In this document: positions 36,101 through 57,724 of the stretch, piece by piece
Layout: each line of letters begins with the position of its first letter
Numbering within the stretch: the first letter of the stretch is position 1
Source: Aldrovandia affinis
Lineage: Eukaryota; Chordata; Actinopteri; Notacanthiformes; Halosauridae
Length of the DNA: 64,000 bases
Direction of reading: 5' to 3'
NCBI GenBank assembly: GCA_029706075.1
Contig: JAINUG010000085.1
Span: 3,531,892-3,595,891, forward strand
Position numbers and translations under genes: made by a program
Notes under the pieces: model-generated
The model's input: the letters and a program-made list of their open reading frames with translations, nothing else
Told to the model about the DNA's origin: nothing
The model's database searches: none

Positions 36101-36781
36101 GTCCTAAATGTCTGTCTTCATGGGACAGAACACTACATTGAGCTCATGAATAGCCTTTTTATGATGCAATTATGTCTGGACGTTTGGCTACAAAAGCTGT
36201 GTTATGCAATGTCAGCAAAGGCTATACCATCAATAAAGATAGTGATGATGACCTTGGTTTTACTGTTACAGTACACGCACAGCACACACACATACACGCA
36301 CAGCATTTAGCAGACGTTCTTATTCAGATCAACTTAGACAGTTTACATTTCCTTATATAGAATCCATTTATACAGCTGGATATTTTACTGAAGCAATTCA
36401 GGTTAAGTACCTTGCTCAAGGGTACAACGGCAGTGCTCCACCTGGGAATCGAACCAGCAACCTCTGAGTTACAAGCCCAGTTCCCTAATCATTATACTAC
36501 ACACACACACACACACACATGCACACACACAATGTAGTTATATAATTACTCGTAGTAGTGTGAGGAAGCTCAAAATCAACATAAATGACCATCAAGCACA
36601 GTCCTAATACTTGAAGTAACTCTACATTGAATATGACATACAACGCTCGCTTCTCGCTTCCCATCAATTCAAATATCAGAGCTTACCTCGTTTTTACAGT
36701 GATCGCAGATATCGTTCATTCCAATAAGTACAGTCGCCAGTTTCCAGTCCTCCGCAAAGTTCAGACCCTAAAATAAAATAT

Positions 36782-36825
<44 letters not shown>

Positions 36826-37024
36826 TGGGTATAAAAAGTATTCAACCCCTTTGGCATTTTTCACATTTTATTTTCTTACTTCATGGAATCAAAATGGATT
36901 TAATTGGGATTTCTTGCCACTGATCAACACAACATACTCTAGAATGTCAAATAAAATAAAAAAATAATTAACAACTGAATACTTTTTTACCCACTACATA
37001 CAGTATATACTATATATATATATA

Positions 37025-37062
<38 letters not shown>

Positions 37063-40000
37063 TATTTGGACTCTTTGGAGACTCAGTTGACAAGATTTTA
37101 TTGACAGTTATGCAATATCCACCATATAAATCAAGAGAAAAGCAAACACATCCAACATTAAAAGGCAGATGCTTACAGGATAGCTTTTGAAGGTGTCAAT
37201 TAGATGCCTGGCCTGTTCAGAGAAATTTCTGGAAGGAGAAGAATCAACCACATTAAAAGCAGATTCTTTCTATACATTTTACATAAAATACTAACTTCAC
37301 ACACAGGGGAAAAGGTTGTTAAGTACACCATTTATAATAGGCAATAACTTCCCAGGGGCAATGGATTGTTGATATTAACAACATAAATCACAGAATAATT
37401 ATGGACGTCAGAAAAAATAACCTTGAATACTGGAATACTGCCATAGAGCATACACAAATAATACCTGGGACAAAATCACACACCATTACACAGAGTTTGA
37501 TCTTTTCTACACTACACAGGTGATGTTATCAGAGGAACTAATATTATGGGTTCCCCCTTTAGTCTGGTTCCTCCCAAGGCTTCTCCCTATCAAGGGAGTT
37601 TTCCTTGCCACTGTCACCTTAGGCTTGCTTTGAGGGAGTCTAGGTCTGGGTTCCCTTTTGTTAAGCGTTTTGTGACAATGTATTTGTGAAAAGTGCTATA
37701 CAAATACATTTGATTTTTTTTGATTTGATTTGATATCGTTTTTTGTTTTTTTATACATTTTGTTTCAGATTTTATCCAATTTTCTCCCAATTTATTAGCC
37801 AATTACACCCACTATTTTTCATGTCAATCCCCCCCTCGTATAGTGAGCTTGCTGCCGTAGCCCTGTGACCAGTAGTGACAAAGGTGAAGTATCGTCTCTT
37901 CCGAGCCGACACTCGCCAGGCTGTCGACCGTAACTCCGGTACTACAGAGCCACTCCTGTGCACAGCAAACTTCCTGTCAGCTTCCCTCCCCCCCCTCCTG
38001 GGGCGGGCCAATTGTTGCCCTCAGTAGCACTCCCGGCCAGAGCCGACTCTGGCACGGCCGGTGGAATCAAACCCCTTGATTTGATATCTTTGATGACAAA
38101 AAGCCCAAGGTGCTTTTTACAACCTCATATTTCAGGATTACCTGGAGTGATCAAATCAATAAAATAAACATTATATTATCATAACAGCATCAATTTGAGA
38201 GTGAAAAAATTACGTTTGTGCTGCATTACATTACATAATACATAATCTATGTCCTAAGTCCTTTCTGCATAACAATAACGAGGCCATAACTGTACATGGA
38301 TGAACATTATGGTCATTGATCAACCAGAACCCAGATTAGACTATATATAGGGAAAACAAATAACTTCACAGTTGCTCACAATAAAGGATTTTCTAACACA
38401 AGAATACTGAATATATGAAATATAATGTCAACAGATTAACATTGCACAAACATACACTACCGGTCAAAAGTTTTAGAACACCCCCATTGTCCCGTTTTTA
38501 CTGAAATCTAAGCAGTTCAAGTCCAGTGAATAACCTGAAATGCTTAAATTTCAGTTAAAACTGTAAAATGGTCATGTTCTAAAACTTTTGCCCGGTAGTG
38601 TATGTCCAACAGCTCTTACAAAGTGTTGTGTCCGGTGACTGCCAGATTGAAGCCTGTGTCGTTGATGGTTGTAGGATAACCATTCATCGTCCATATGGGT
38701 GCTGGTCCCAGCACATTTGGGTTAAACAGTTTGACGATGTCTGTCGTAAAACACCACAGACATAGGAAAGGTTAAGGTTTACTGGACTAACTGGACTAGT
38801 CACTGCACATTCCTTTACACTATTTTAACTAAATGATCTTGTTTCTCAGTACCTGGCATGTAAAATAAGACTTTATGTAAACCAAATAAAAGCAAAATTA
38901 GGATCATGCTTGTCATTATGAGTTAAGAAACATGCGTGCGTGTATACATGTATATACAGTACGTGCGTATGTATGTATGTATGTAAGTATGTATGTATAT
39001 ATGTATGTATATATACATACATACACACATATACAAATAATCTGTTTAACTGAGAATTGCATGTGCCATACCTTTAGCAGAATCATTAACATCACTAACT
39101 TACTTGCAAGTGTAATAACATCTTGGAATGTCCCATAGCCTCCGATACTACATGGAAATATTTGAGATAGAAAAATGTCACTTGCTTTCAGAACAAATAG
39201 AACTACAGTGGCACTCAATAAAATATGTTAATCTGCCGCCGCTAAGCACCATAAAATCTAATCAAATGTCCATTTGTCTAATCAAATGTTAATTCCTTGT
39301 TCATTAGGCAAGGATTTCACAGTCCCATCCCTGTCCATACATAAACAAACACACAAAGGTGCTCACATATCAGATCGTGGTTAAAATTTTTATTCATTTG
39401 AACATGAACCATTTGGTATGGCCTAGGTCAGGGGTTAAAACCTGCGGCTCTTTTTATTCATTTGAAAATAAATAATAAACATTGAACCATTTGGTATGGC
39501 CTATTTCCCCCAGCGAAATAAATGAACTGGTCGCAGCTTTTTTCCTCCCCCGTCGACAGAAAATGCGGCTCCCAGTGTTTTCTTTTCATACCGGGTCCAA
39601 ATGGTCATTTAAATGTCATAAAGTCATTCAAATCAAAGTTAAGTATTATCAAGTGTGAGCAATGTCCACAAAGAAGCTGATAAATGCAATGCAATTAATT
39701 TCCTGTTATCAGTTCCATTTTAGCAGTACATTCTGTGCACTAATGAAAACCAGTACCTCTGCCATTTTAGTTCATCTCTGCATCGCAACCTGACATTTAA
39801 CTGCAGTACTTTGACAAATAACACAGCCCTGGGGCTTATACAAGGTGTTACATCTTTAGGCATCTACTTTTCAGGGTGAAGTACAATAATATTTTGTCAG
39901 TGGGAAAACGAGTTACCTCCACGAAACATGACGGTATTCAATGGGTACTCCAAGGATACTTGTGGCATTGGCAGCAATTGCTGTCTACAATGGAAAACAG

Positions 40001-42299
40001 ATTAAACACTCACAATCAAAGCAAAAACCTGGCCAACACTGTATCTGGTATAAATAGCCTAGTGATCACATATCTACAGAAGTGCCATACACATGCATAT
40101 CTCTCAAGACTCCCATTAAAAATATTATATTGGTCAAGTTAATGAAAGAAAGTCCATTTCTTATTCACTAAAGGCACAGACATAAGGTACAGATAAGATA
40201 AGAAAATTTTAATCATTAAATAATTGTACTTTCCAACAAACTACACGTCTGCTTCCAAAAAGAACTTGAAAAATAACTTATCTTACTCCTACAGTTGTCC
40301 TTTATCATGCAGGAAACATATATGCACTATACAGCTACAGCAGTTTTACGTTCAACATAAGGCATGGCCCTTTTTTACCATGTAACCTGAGAGGCACATG
40401 ACCTGTTGCCCAACCCTTATCCTCGATTTGTTTGCAATAACATGCGATGTATTGTCAAACCACAACCAATTGCAACAATAGACCTGCAAAACTCTAAACC
40501 ATAAAAAGCGAAAACTGGAGTTTGTCAAAGGTTTGGGAGCATCCTCTGTCAATAAATAAAAGAGAAATAATAGCGTGGAGAGCTGGCATAATGTTATTTA
40601 CACTTTATTTACAGAGGCGTTTATCTTGAATTATTAATATTTCCTTGGCACAATGGCAAACGCTATTTTTAAAACTACCTGTTGTACCTTTAATGAATCA
40701 TGAATTACCTTAAAAAATTGCATCATTGTCTATATTAGCGAAGCACTATCACACAATACCCAATCATTTTGTTTTGGTTATAGATCTTCTATTTTTTTCA
40801 CAGCTAGAAAATATTGACTTCATTTTATTTAACAAAAGAAAAACGACAGATAAAATACATTAAAATGGACAAGGTAATAAACATCTATGTGTAAAAACCT
40901 TCAGTGAATTTGCCAAAAACTCACCACACACAATAACCTTAATCATATAAAAGACATTTTTTCCAGCCAGATTATGCATTTCTCAAAGTCAGGATTTTTC
41001 ACCCCAAGTAAGAAAAAGTGTTAGCACACATTTACTTTGAAGTCAATCAAGTTACACTTGTGGTAATTAGATGATTAATTGAGATGATTAATGCAGTGGA
41101 ATAGGATGATTGTTTAACAGGAGGCTCAAGAAAAGACTATAGTGACCTCATAGTGATGGGAGAAGAGAACTACTGGTTACAAAAGCAGTCATGAATTCTA
41201 TAGGCCCTAGACATGAGGCATGTTGTTTCATTCACCGGAGACTCAGCAACTTAGTAAGAGTGGTGTTCATTTTGGATTGACAGCTAAATAAACCTGTACA
41301 CGGGAACAATAGAGCTTATACTCACTGTCAGAGAATCACCCATGGCTGCGATGACTCGGATGTCGGCTGCTTTCACAAGCTCAACTGCCAAAGAGAAGAC
41401 CGTCACCTTAATCGAGAGGTCAGACCCCATCCCCATACATCTCTTAGGTCCAGTAAAAATACCTACTATAATGTAAAACGAAAAATTTCTGCACTTGTTG
41501 GTGCGCAAAGACCATTACACCCTCTTTATATATATTCACATCTCAAATCGCAATTTCCACAACATTCCACGAGTAATATACACGACAAAGCATAACTTGA
41601 GTTGAGTTCACCAATAATTCACATGATCTGACCTGACGAAGGGTTGGTGGACGAGGGGCTCATGTCCGGACACTGAAAAGGGGGGTGACTGAAGCCCAGC
41701 GGTCTCGCCGTTCTCTGGAAACTCCTGAAGTGGCCGAGAGACACAGAGAGGTTAGCGGATACACCAGGGCTGCATCGGTCAATTACAACTGCAGTCGTAA
41801 CAGCCATTATCTTGTGACTCGGCAAAACAGAGGTTTGGTTTTGCTAGGTGTGCTAAAACAAGCGAAGCGCAGCACGTTTGAATGGACAGTGGATGGACAT
41901 GTGCCCTGCTCTGTTGCAGGACTCAACAAATGAATTGGCAGAAAGAGTGGCGGAAACCTGGGGAAGTTAGCTGTACCTTACTGAGAGCTTCCTCACTGTA
42001 GTGCTTCTTTCCTTCTTCATAGTCTTGCCACCAACTGTTGCCTGAGACAACATTTTAATACAAAAATAAAGAGCAGCGATTCTTAACATTCTTAAATGTA
42101 AAACATCTGTGAAAATTCCAAGAAATTTGAATTTCTGTTTGATTGCCTTCAATGCAATATTTAATAGTCATAGTAGCCTAATCCATACACCGGTGGTGAT
42201 TATGCAGTGCATTTGTTAGAGGGGAAAACACCAGCACTTACCTTGGGAAAGGCAAGAAGCAAGCATGCAGGTTACCACAGCAATTGAAAGCCTCCTCAT
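32963..42299 (-). CDS. plb1: Phospholipase B1-like, single-domain membrane-associated GDSL lipase
   Basis: Predicted ecto-enzyme that hydrolyses acyl chains of glycerophospholipids and lysophospholipids. Sixteen exons join in frame to 436 residues. Residues 1-19 are a signal peptide ([19 protein letters not shown]). The family entry motif [10 protein letters not shown] precedes [12 protein letters not shown], whose Ser86 is the expected nucleophile. LIGMND at about 197-202 is block III, and [14 protein letters not shown] carries the Asp336/His339 pair. A Thr- and Pro-Thr-rich stalk (395-411) precedes a hydrophobic C-terminus ([17 protein letters not shown]), which suggests a GPI anchor or short membrane anchor. 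Mammalian PLB1 has four tandem repeats in about 1,450 residues; this gene has one. Assignment to the family is firm. The exact ortholog or paralog status is inferred. Confidence 0.92.
33418..33489 (-). CDS. plb1: plb1-like exon 15
   Basis: Encodes [20 protein letters not shown] then CPSK, matching the EPVGRK...LKCPSP end of a PLB repeat. Confidence 0.9.
33582..33816 (-). mobile_element. tRNA-derived SINE, copy 3
   Basis: Full-length family member in the plb1-like intron between exons 14 and 15. Confidence 0.75.
33919..34014 (-). CDS. plb1: plb1-like exon 14, catalytic Asp/His block
   Basis: Encodes [20 protein letters not shown] then [17 protein letters not shown]...GH is the block V signature with the catalytic Asp and His. 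Confidence 0.96.
34766..34867 (-). CDS. plb1: plb1-like exon 13
   Basis: Encodes [20 protein letters not shown] then [25 protein letters not shown] is a strong family signature. Confidence 0.93.
35041..35122 (-). CDS. plb1: plb1-like exon 12
   Basis: Encodes [20 protein letters not shown] and then ELNFEFQ, matching the NCTCLRH...ELKKVNWNLQ region of PLB1. Confidence 0.88.
35262..35482 (+). mobile_element. tRNA-derived SINE, copy 4
   Basis: Plus orientation; B box ggttcaatccc at 35312-35322, tail gataagagcgtctgctaaat. In a plb1-like intron. Confidence 0.75.
35633..35724 (-). CDS. plb1: plb1-like exon 11
   Basis: Encodes [20 protein letters not shown] and then [11 protein letters not shown]. 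The donor CAGAA|gtacgg is chosen because the alternative donor 5 bases downstream leads to a stop in exon 12. Confidence 0.88.
35864..35929 (-). CDS. plb1: plb1-like exon 10
   Basis: Encodes [20 protein letters not shown] then NE. Phase 0 at both ends. Confidence 0.87.
36296..36502 (-). mobile_element. tRNA-derived SINE, copy 5
   Basis: Same family, with slightly diverged tail (cagacgttcttattcag). Ends against a CA repeat. Confidence 0.7.
36687..36767 (-). CDS. plb1: plb1-like exon 9, GxND block
   Basis: Encodes [20 protein letters not shown] and then CDHCKNE. The IGMND motif supplies the oxyanion-hole Asn, and the CxxC matches LCHYC of mammalian PLB1. Confidence 0.95.
36785..36820. repeat. 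(TA)n microsatellite
   Basis: About 18 TA units adjoining plb1-like exon 9 and a MITE. Confidence 0.9.
36821..37000. mobile_element. MITE-like repeat, Tc1-derived
   Basis: Starts cagtgggtataaaaagtatt; the right end gaatacttttttacccact is its inverted partner. Flanked by TA microsatellites. Confidence 0.6.
37012..37060. repeat. (TA)n microsatellite
   Basis: A long TA run broken by one ag, on the other side of the same MITE. Confidence 0.9.
37177..37228 (-). CDS. plb1: plb1-like exon 8
   Basis: Encodes [17 protein letters not shown] after a split Leu codon. Corresponds to the DMPAQAWDLVERMK helix of PLB1. Confidence 0.87.
37530..37737 (+). repeat. Fish interspersed repeat (LINE 3'-end type)
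   Basis: Contains gggagttttccttgccactg and the ending gtgctatacaaatacatttg, a very common teleost dispersed sequence. Class not settled. Confidence 0.55.
37745..38080 (-). mobile_element. Second SINE-like family, copy 3
   Basis: Nearly full length, reverse orientation, between plb1-like exons 7 and 8. It begins with the conserved tail ccaattttctcccaatttat. Confidence 0.75.
38455..38600. mobile_element. Tc1/mariner MITE, 146 bp
   Basis: CACTACCGGTCAAAAGTTTT and its inverted copy AAAACTTTTGCCCGGTAGTG form the termini, flanked by TA on both sides (38453-38454, 38601-38602). It lies about 20 bp from plb1-like exon 7. Confidence 0.75.
38620..38740 (-). CDS. plb1: plb1-like exon 7
   Basis: Encodes [20 protein letters not shown] and continues to [11 protein letters not shown]. 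It matches the family pattern NILKKFNP...GLNVA. Donor ACTTT|gtaaga. Confidence 0.9.
38960..39030. repeat. (GTAT)n repeat
   Basis: Imperfect gtat/atac tetranucleotides 75 bp from plb1-like exon 6. Confidence 0.85.
39104..39147 (-). CDS. plb1: plb1-like exon 6 (44-nt exon)
   Basis: Completes [15 protein letters not shown], equivalent to WSIGGDG in the family. Acceptor catgtag|, donor GCAA|gtaagt. Confidence 0.87.
39917..39984 (-). CDS. plb1: plb1-like exon 5
   Basis: Encodes [20 protein letters not shown] and then SW. This parallels the GARPNN...WRGLSW part of the PLB repeat. Donor AG|gtaact in phase 2. Confidence 0.88.
39985..41325 (-). other. plb1: plb1-like intron 4
   Basis: The largest intron of this gene, AT-rich, with no repeat or exon recognised. 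The other long plb1-like introns (36768-37176, 37229-38619, 39148-39916) hold the TA runs, MITEs and SINEs listed separately. Confidence 0.55.
41326..41384 (-). CDS. plb1: plb1-like exon 4, catalytic GDSL block
   Basis: Encodes [20 protein letters not shown]. The Ser of GDSL is the family nucleophile. Donor ACA|gtgagt. Confidence 0.95.
41633..41714 (-). CDS. plb1: plb1-like exon 3
   Basis: Encodes [20 protein letters not shown] and then SSTNPSS. The PF-CPDM motif is typical of PLB repeats just before the catalytic block. The acceptor tttccag at 41715-41716 is the one that keeps frame; an upstream AG does not. Confidence 0.85.
41977..42041 (-). CDS. plb1: plb1-like exon 2
   Basis: Encodes [20 protein letters not shown] plus SK. 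Acceptor tctcag|, donor AAG|gtacag. Confidence 0.86.
42242..42299 (-). CDS. plb1: plb1-like exon 1, signal peptide
   Basis: ATG at 42299-42297, then [19 protein letters not shown], with donor CAAG|gtaagt in phase 1. Confidence 0.88.
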
Positions 42300-42375
42300 G
42301 TTTAGTCTGTTCTAGTTTAAGTGCTTTGTGGCGTGTTGACCTACCATTTCATTAGAATTTCTGCCCCCTTATGTT

Positions 42376-42390
42376 GTATATTCTTATCTT
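42376..42390 (-). promoter_or_regulatory. plb1: Possible plb1-like core promoter with GATA site
   Basis: Reading upstream on the minus strand, AAGATAAGAATATAC lies about 80 bp above the ATG and combines a GATA-factor consensus with a weak TATA-like sequence. Tentative. Confidence 0.3.
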
Positions 42391-42598
42391 GTTCCATTAA
42401 TAGTGTTGGGCAAAGTCTGCATTTCATTCAATAATTAATCAAGCACATGCACATAAAATTATAGATAAAGAGAGAATTTCAATCAATAATCAACCCAATC
42501 TATGTTAAAATACAATGTTTTGCTTTAGTGCCAGTGGTATGGGAAATTAAATAAAACAAAATTAAACTCATGAACGATGACTCCCCCCCTATTCATAT

Positions 42599-42775
42599 AC
42601 AGTGGGTATAAAAAGTATTCACCCTCCTTGGCATTTTTAACATTTTATTTTCTTACTTCATGGAATAAAAATGGATTTAATTGGGATTTCTTGCCACTGA
42701 TCAACACAAAATACTGTCAAAAAAAAAAAAAAAAAGGGGTGAATACCTTTTATATACACTGTATACTGTATACAG
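42599..42775. mobile_element. Second copy of the same MITE-like repeat
   Basis: cagtgggtataaaaagtatt with the same body (ttaattgggatttcttgcca) and an inverted end gtgaataccttttatatac. It lies upstream of plb1-like. Confidence 0.6.
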
Positions 42776-44320
42776 TATATATATAATGTGTTTTACCAAT
42801 TCCACAATGCACCATCACAGCATGTAAATATGAAAACATTTTCCCTCTGAGTGACCTGGGACCTTTTAGTTCACCCTGAAAAACAGCCAGTCAACCCATT
42901 TACCAGAGTAATGACAGTATACCTCTTTCCTTGAATCATTTTATTCAATAATTTTTTATTTTCCACGAACTATAAATATTGTCACTGACTGTCACTGATC
43001 ACTGGTTTTCCAGCATTTGAATGAACAAGAGAAAATGAAGCTTAAAGTGCAAAATTAAACCCATATCCCGATCACTTCACAACCCTCAACGCAAGATAGA
43101 GACATAGTACATCAACTGTCATGCAGTGGTTTTTTGCAATTCAGCTTGTTCGTACAACATACTGTTAAGTTAATTCACTATCATGTATGTCTTCACATCC
43201 TGTTAAGATGAACCTATACATATTTTATGTACATATTTTAATTTCTCATATTGCTATACAAATATAAAAAGTTATCTTCTTTTTCCTGTATCGCAAGCAA
43301 ATCTAAAACATTGATATGAATTCAAATCGCCAAATCTACTACATCTTACCTCTGCGTGTTCAACACAGCACTTGGAGGTGCTGTTTCATTACAGGTTTCC
43401 ACTTAAATGGCATGGAATGCCTTTCTGGACAAATAGCCTTCACATTCAACATTCAAACAAAGGCATATTTTTCCTCAAAGGGAAGTTCAAGTGTCCAGCT
43501 AACAAGTATTCGAGTAAGGGGAGGTGGCTGCCTCCCAAACAACATAAAATCATTTTTTATTATTGGAAGCCCTTTGAACTCTTACCTTCTTTAACAATGA
43601 ATGTGTCCAGACCAATGGCACACACAGACACACATTGAAAGGCAATCACACATTAGGTTGTGCAATAATTATCCAGCTAATGCCTCTAGCCAGAGATTAC
43701 GTGTTGAATTGCTCGTTTTTATTTATAGCAGGGGAAGAGTATAAAAGTTGTTTGAAGGCCTTTGCTTTTTTGCGGACAAGGAAATGAAGTCAAGGATATT
43801 TGACTCAAAACAAGCAAAATGCCAACTTTCTCACAACTGACAACGCATCACAGTTTTCGATACCAACCCATGTGGGACAAGAATTTCTCTGAAGTCCATG
43901 GTAGGTAGTGTGTGTAACAACCAACTGAGACGGTCTGCTCATCAAGCAGACTGTGACCCAAACAGAACAGAACAGAACAATCATAAGCAATTTTAATAAA
44001 TCCATCTACCAACTCCACTTCATCCTGTTCCTTCGCACAATAAGCCAATTTGACCAGCGGTTGCATCATGTTGTCCATGAAAGCATACAGCAATCACAGG
44101 GGAAATTATAGCATTATATAAAGCTTATCAAAGGCCAGCTGATTCCTGGTTTTCCGGTCTGAGGAGTGGAAGGCCCTTGCTCTTTGTGGAGGGGGAAACA
44201 TTTACTGCTTGACGACAGAGGCGTACGATTGGATATCCATGGTGCAATGCTTCCACTCTGCAGTTGATGGTCTGTATGTCAGATAAATGGCACCAACCTC
44301 CAGTGTGAATAGTGTACCAT

Positions 44321-44326
44321 TTTATT
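44321..44326 (-). terminator. sel1l: Candidate sel1l polyadenylation signal
   Basis: AATAAA on the minus strand about 915 bp past the stop. A further one lies at 43723-43718. SEL1L transcripts in mammals have long 3'UTRs. Confidence 0.25.
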
Positions 44327-45240
44327 GCATTGCTGCGGAAAATACTGTCTACCATTTGTCCCAGGTACAAAATAACATGCATGCAAACCATTTGGCACAT
44401 ACATTGACATCAGAGAGGAAAGAATATGCATCTAAAACCCAACCTAACCTTCTTACCATGGTTCAACCATATTAGTTTTTTTCTTCTTGTGCAAATGGTA
44501 ACAAAAAAAACGTATAAGCTTTGGGTTTGAGCATGGGCACGAGTTCCTGATTTCCATATATGTGCCAAAACTATCAATCGAAGACAAGAGATGATAAGGT
44601 TTTAAGGTGTGCCAAGTTCACTTGTCAAGATCCTTTTCCAAAGATGACCACGCCTTTTCCTGAGTTCTGCCTACATGCATTCATAAAGCCCCCGAGGGGG
44701 GTGGGGCAAAAAAATGATAAATATAAATTCCCATCTCAGGTTTCAGTCTGTTTAAGAGGGTGCTGCACAGCCATGGCCAGACCGTGGGCCATCACTGCGC
44801 TGTCTTCAAAGACTGGACACAAGTTAAGAGGCAACTCACAGACCCCTACTGTCACACTGTCCATATACCAGGTCCATTTATGGTCACAAGCCAGAGACAC
44901 ACTGAGGGATGACGAAGATCATTTTAACGAGAGGACCAACAGTACTTATAGTAAAGGTGATGACAAAAGCCTGTCCCCTCCCCCTCTCTCGTGACCCTCA
45001 CAAGGCCAAACCCTGAGACACACACTTTCAAGTTTTTCCTGTCGAAGCTGGATTGTTTTCCTCCGTCCCCCAATAAAAGCCCAGATTTCCATCCCCACCC
45101 CACATAAAAAAAAAAAAAAAAAAAAAAAAGCTCAGCATTTACTGAGCAGTCTTTCAGCAAATCGGGTGACTGCACAGGGATTTAGAGTTCCTCCTGCTTC
45201 ACAAAGTAGACAGAAGGGCGGAGGCGGTCGGGGCTCCCCC

Positions 45241-56469
<11,229 letters not shown>

Positions 56470-57682
56470 GTTTAAATTTCTTCAAAATATGGATAACCCT
56501 CCAGTCGACTGGACTTACAAATCACACTGTGTTACTGTCGCAAAAGTACTATTTTCTTCGACTAGACAGATAGCCAGCTACACACAAACATACAGCAGTA
56601 GTTGCTAATTAGCTAACATACTGTAGCTAGCTTAGTTATTTTGCTGCTGACACGACACGCAGACTGCATTTCAATATCATCTTGCTAAGGTAACTAGCAA
56701 GATCGCAAGCTAGCTTGATAGACGTCTGGGTTTGTGACCGATTGCTGATATTTTTGTTTGATTAAATCAACGGGTTTTCTGGATAAATTCCTTCCGGTCT
56801 TACAGTTGGATGTAAACTTCATCGATGGTTGCAACAATATTAATAATCGGTTTAAGAGTAGCTTTCTAGTTTCATCATCAGACATGACACACTGACCCTC
56901 GGCCGGCACTTCCTACCCTTTTCGCATTGACCAATCCTCGCTTGCGATAATACAACTTACCAATCGTTGAACTTTGTGATTACTACTGTCCAATAGTAAA
57001 TGCACACACAATATATATTACCTTACCTGTACTGTTGTGATTGAACAAAATTACCATGTAGATGTCACGTCCCTATTCGTCAAACACGCACATTTAAACC
57101 AATCCGTTTTACATTTTTAGAGATATTCTCTAATATATATATATTATTTTGTAGGACAAATTTGTCATTATATAGGCCTAAATGATTTGACCAACTAATT
57201 AAGTTTGCCATAATATATCATATCACACATTGTATTTATATGCGATTAAATGAATGGTAATTGGCGAATTATGCAAAATGCCCCACGAATTGTATGTTAC
57301 ATTTGTTTAATTTATGTTAATCCTAGTACTCATTGGTTATATTTGATACATGTTATTTGTCATGACGAAACGGGCTATCGTAACATGCTACATTTAGCTT
57401 GTCTAGCTCTCAACCCACTCTAATTTGTGACCTAATTATCAATTGAGTGTGGTCCAAGCAACAACTTGATGCTGATGATTGCATCTAGAATTTATCATGT
57501 CTAACTTTGAGCAACTTTCACTTTCAGTCCGTTTTATTGTTTTATTGTGACTTCCTCCTCTGGTGCATTTTTACCCCACAATCCCAGTTACTTCCTGTCA
57601 AAGATAAACAAATGGAGCCTGAGAGACTGAGGCGTAAAAATGTTCCGAAATGTAACTCTAAACGGGGATTTTTGTGTTCGAA
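56470..57682. other. sel1l / drap1-like divergent intergenic region
   Basis: Contains both 5'UTRs and promoters. AGCT-type repeats lie just inside sel1l intron 1. ETS-like acttcct motifs occur at about 57550 and 57591 near the drap1-like start. Confidence 0.5.
56931..57103. promoter_or_regulatory. CCAAT-box cluster between sel1l and drap1-like
   Basis: Four CCAAT motifs on the plus strand start at 56931, 56960, 56990 and 57099, in the space between two divergently transcribed genes. Such clusters usually bind NF-Y in bidirectional promoters. I looked for a full ERSE (CCAAT-N9-CCACG) and did not find one. Confidence 0.4.
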
Positions 57683-57724
57683 ATGCCGGGACAAAAGAGG
57701 AAATACAACGTTCGGTTCCCACCT
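57683..57724 (+). CDS. drap1: drap1-like exon 1, start
   Basis: ATG CCG GGA..., giving MPGQKRKYNVRFPP before gtaagt. A longer frame starting upstream at 57612 is out of frame with the histone fold and is not used. Confidence 0.9.

Larger units (their letters stand above)
42300..45240. other. sel1l 3'UTR and plb1-like upstream region
   Basis: No further gene seen. Holds the MITE copy at 42.6 kb, a poly-A run at 45106-45130 and two AATAAA candidates for sel1l. Confidence 0.5.

Noticed and set aside
38960..39030. CRISPR-like or regularly spaced repeats
   Set aside because: Plain tetranucleotide microsatellite in vertebrate DNA, with no spacers.
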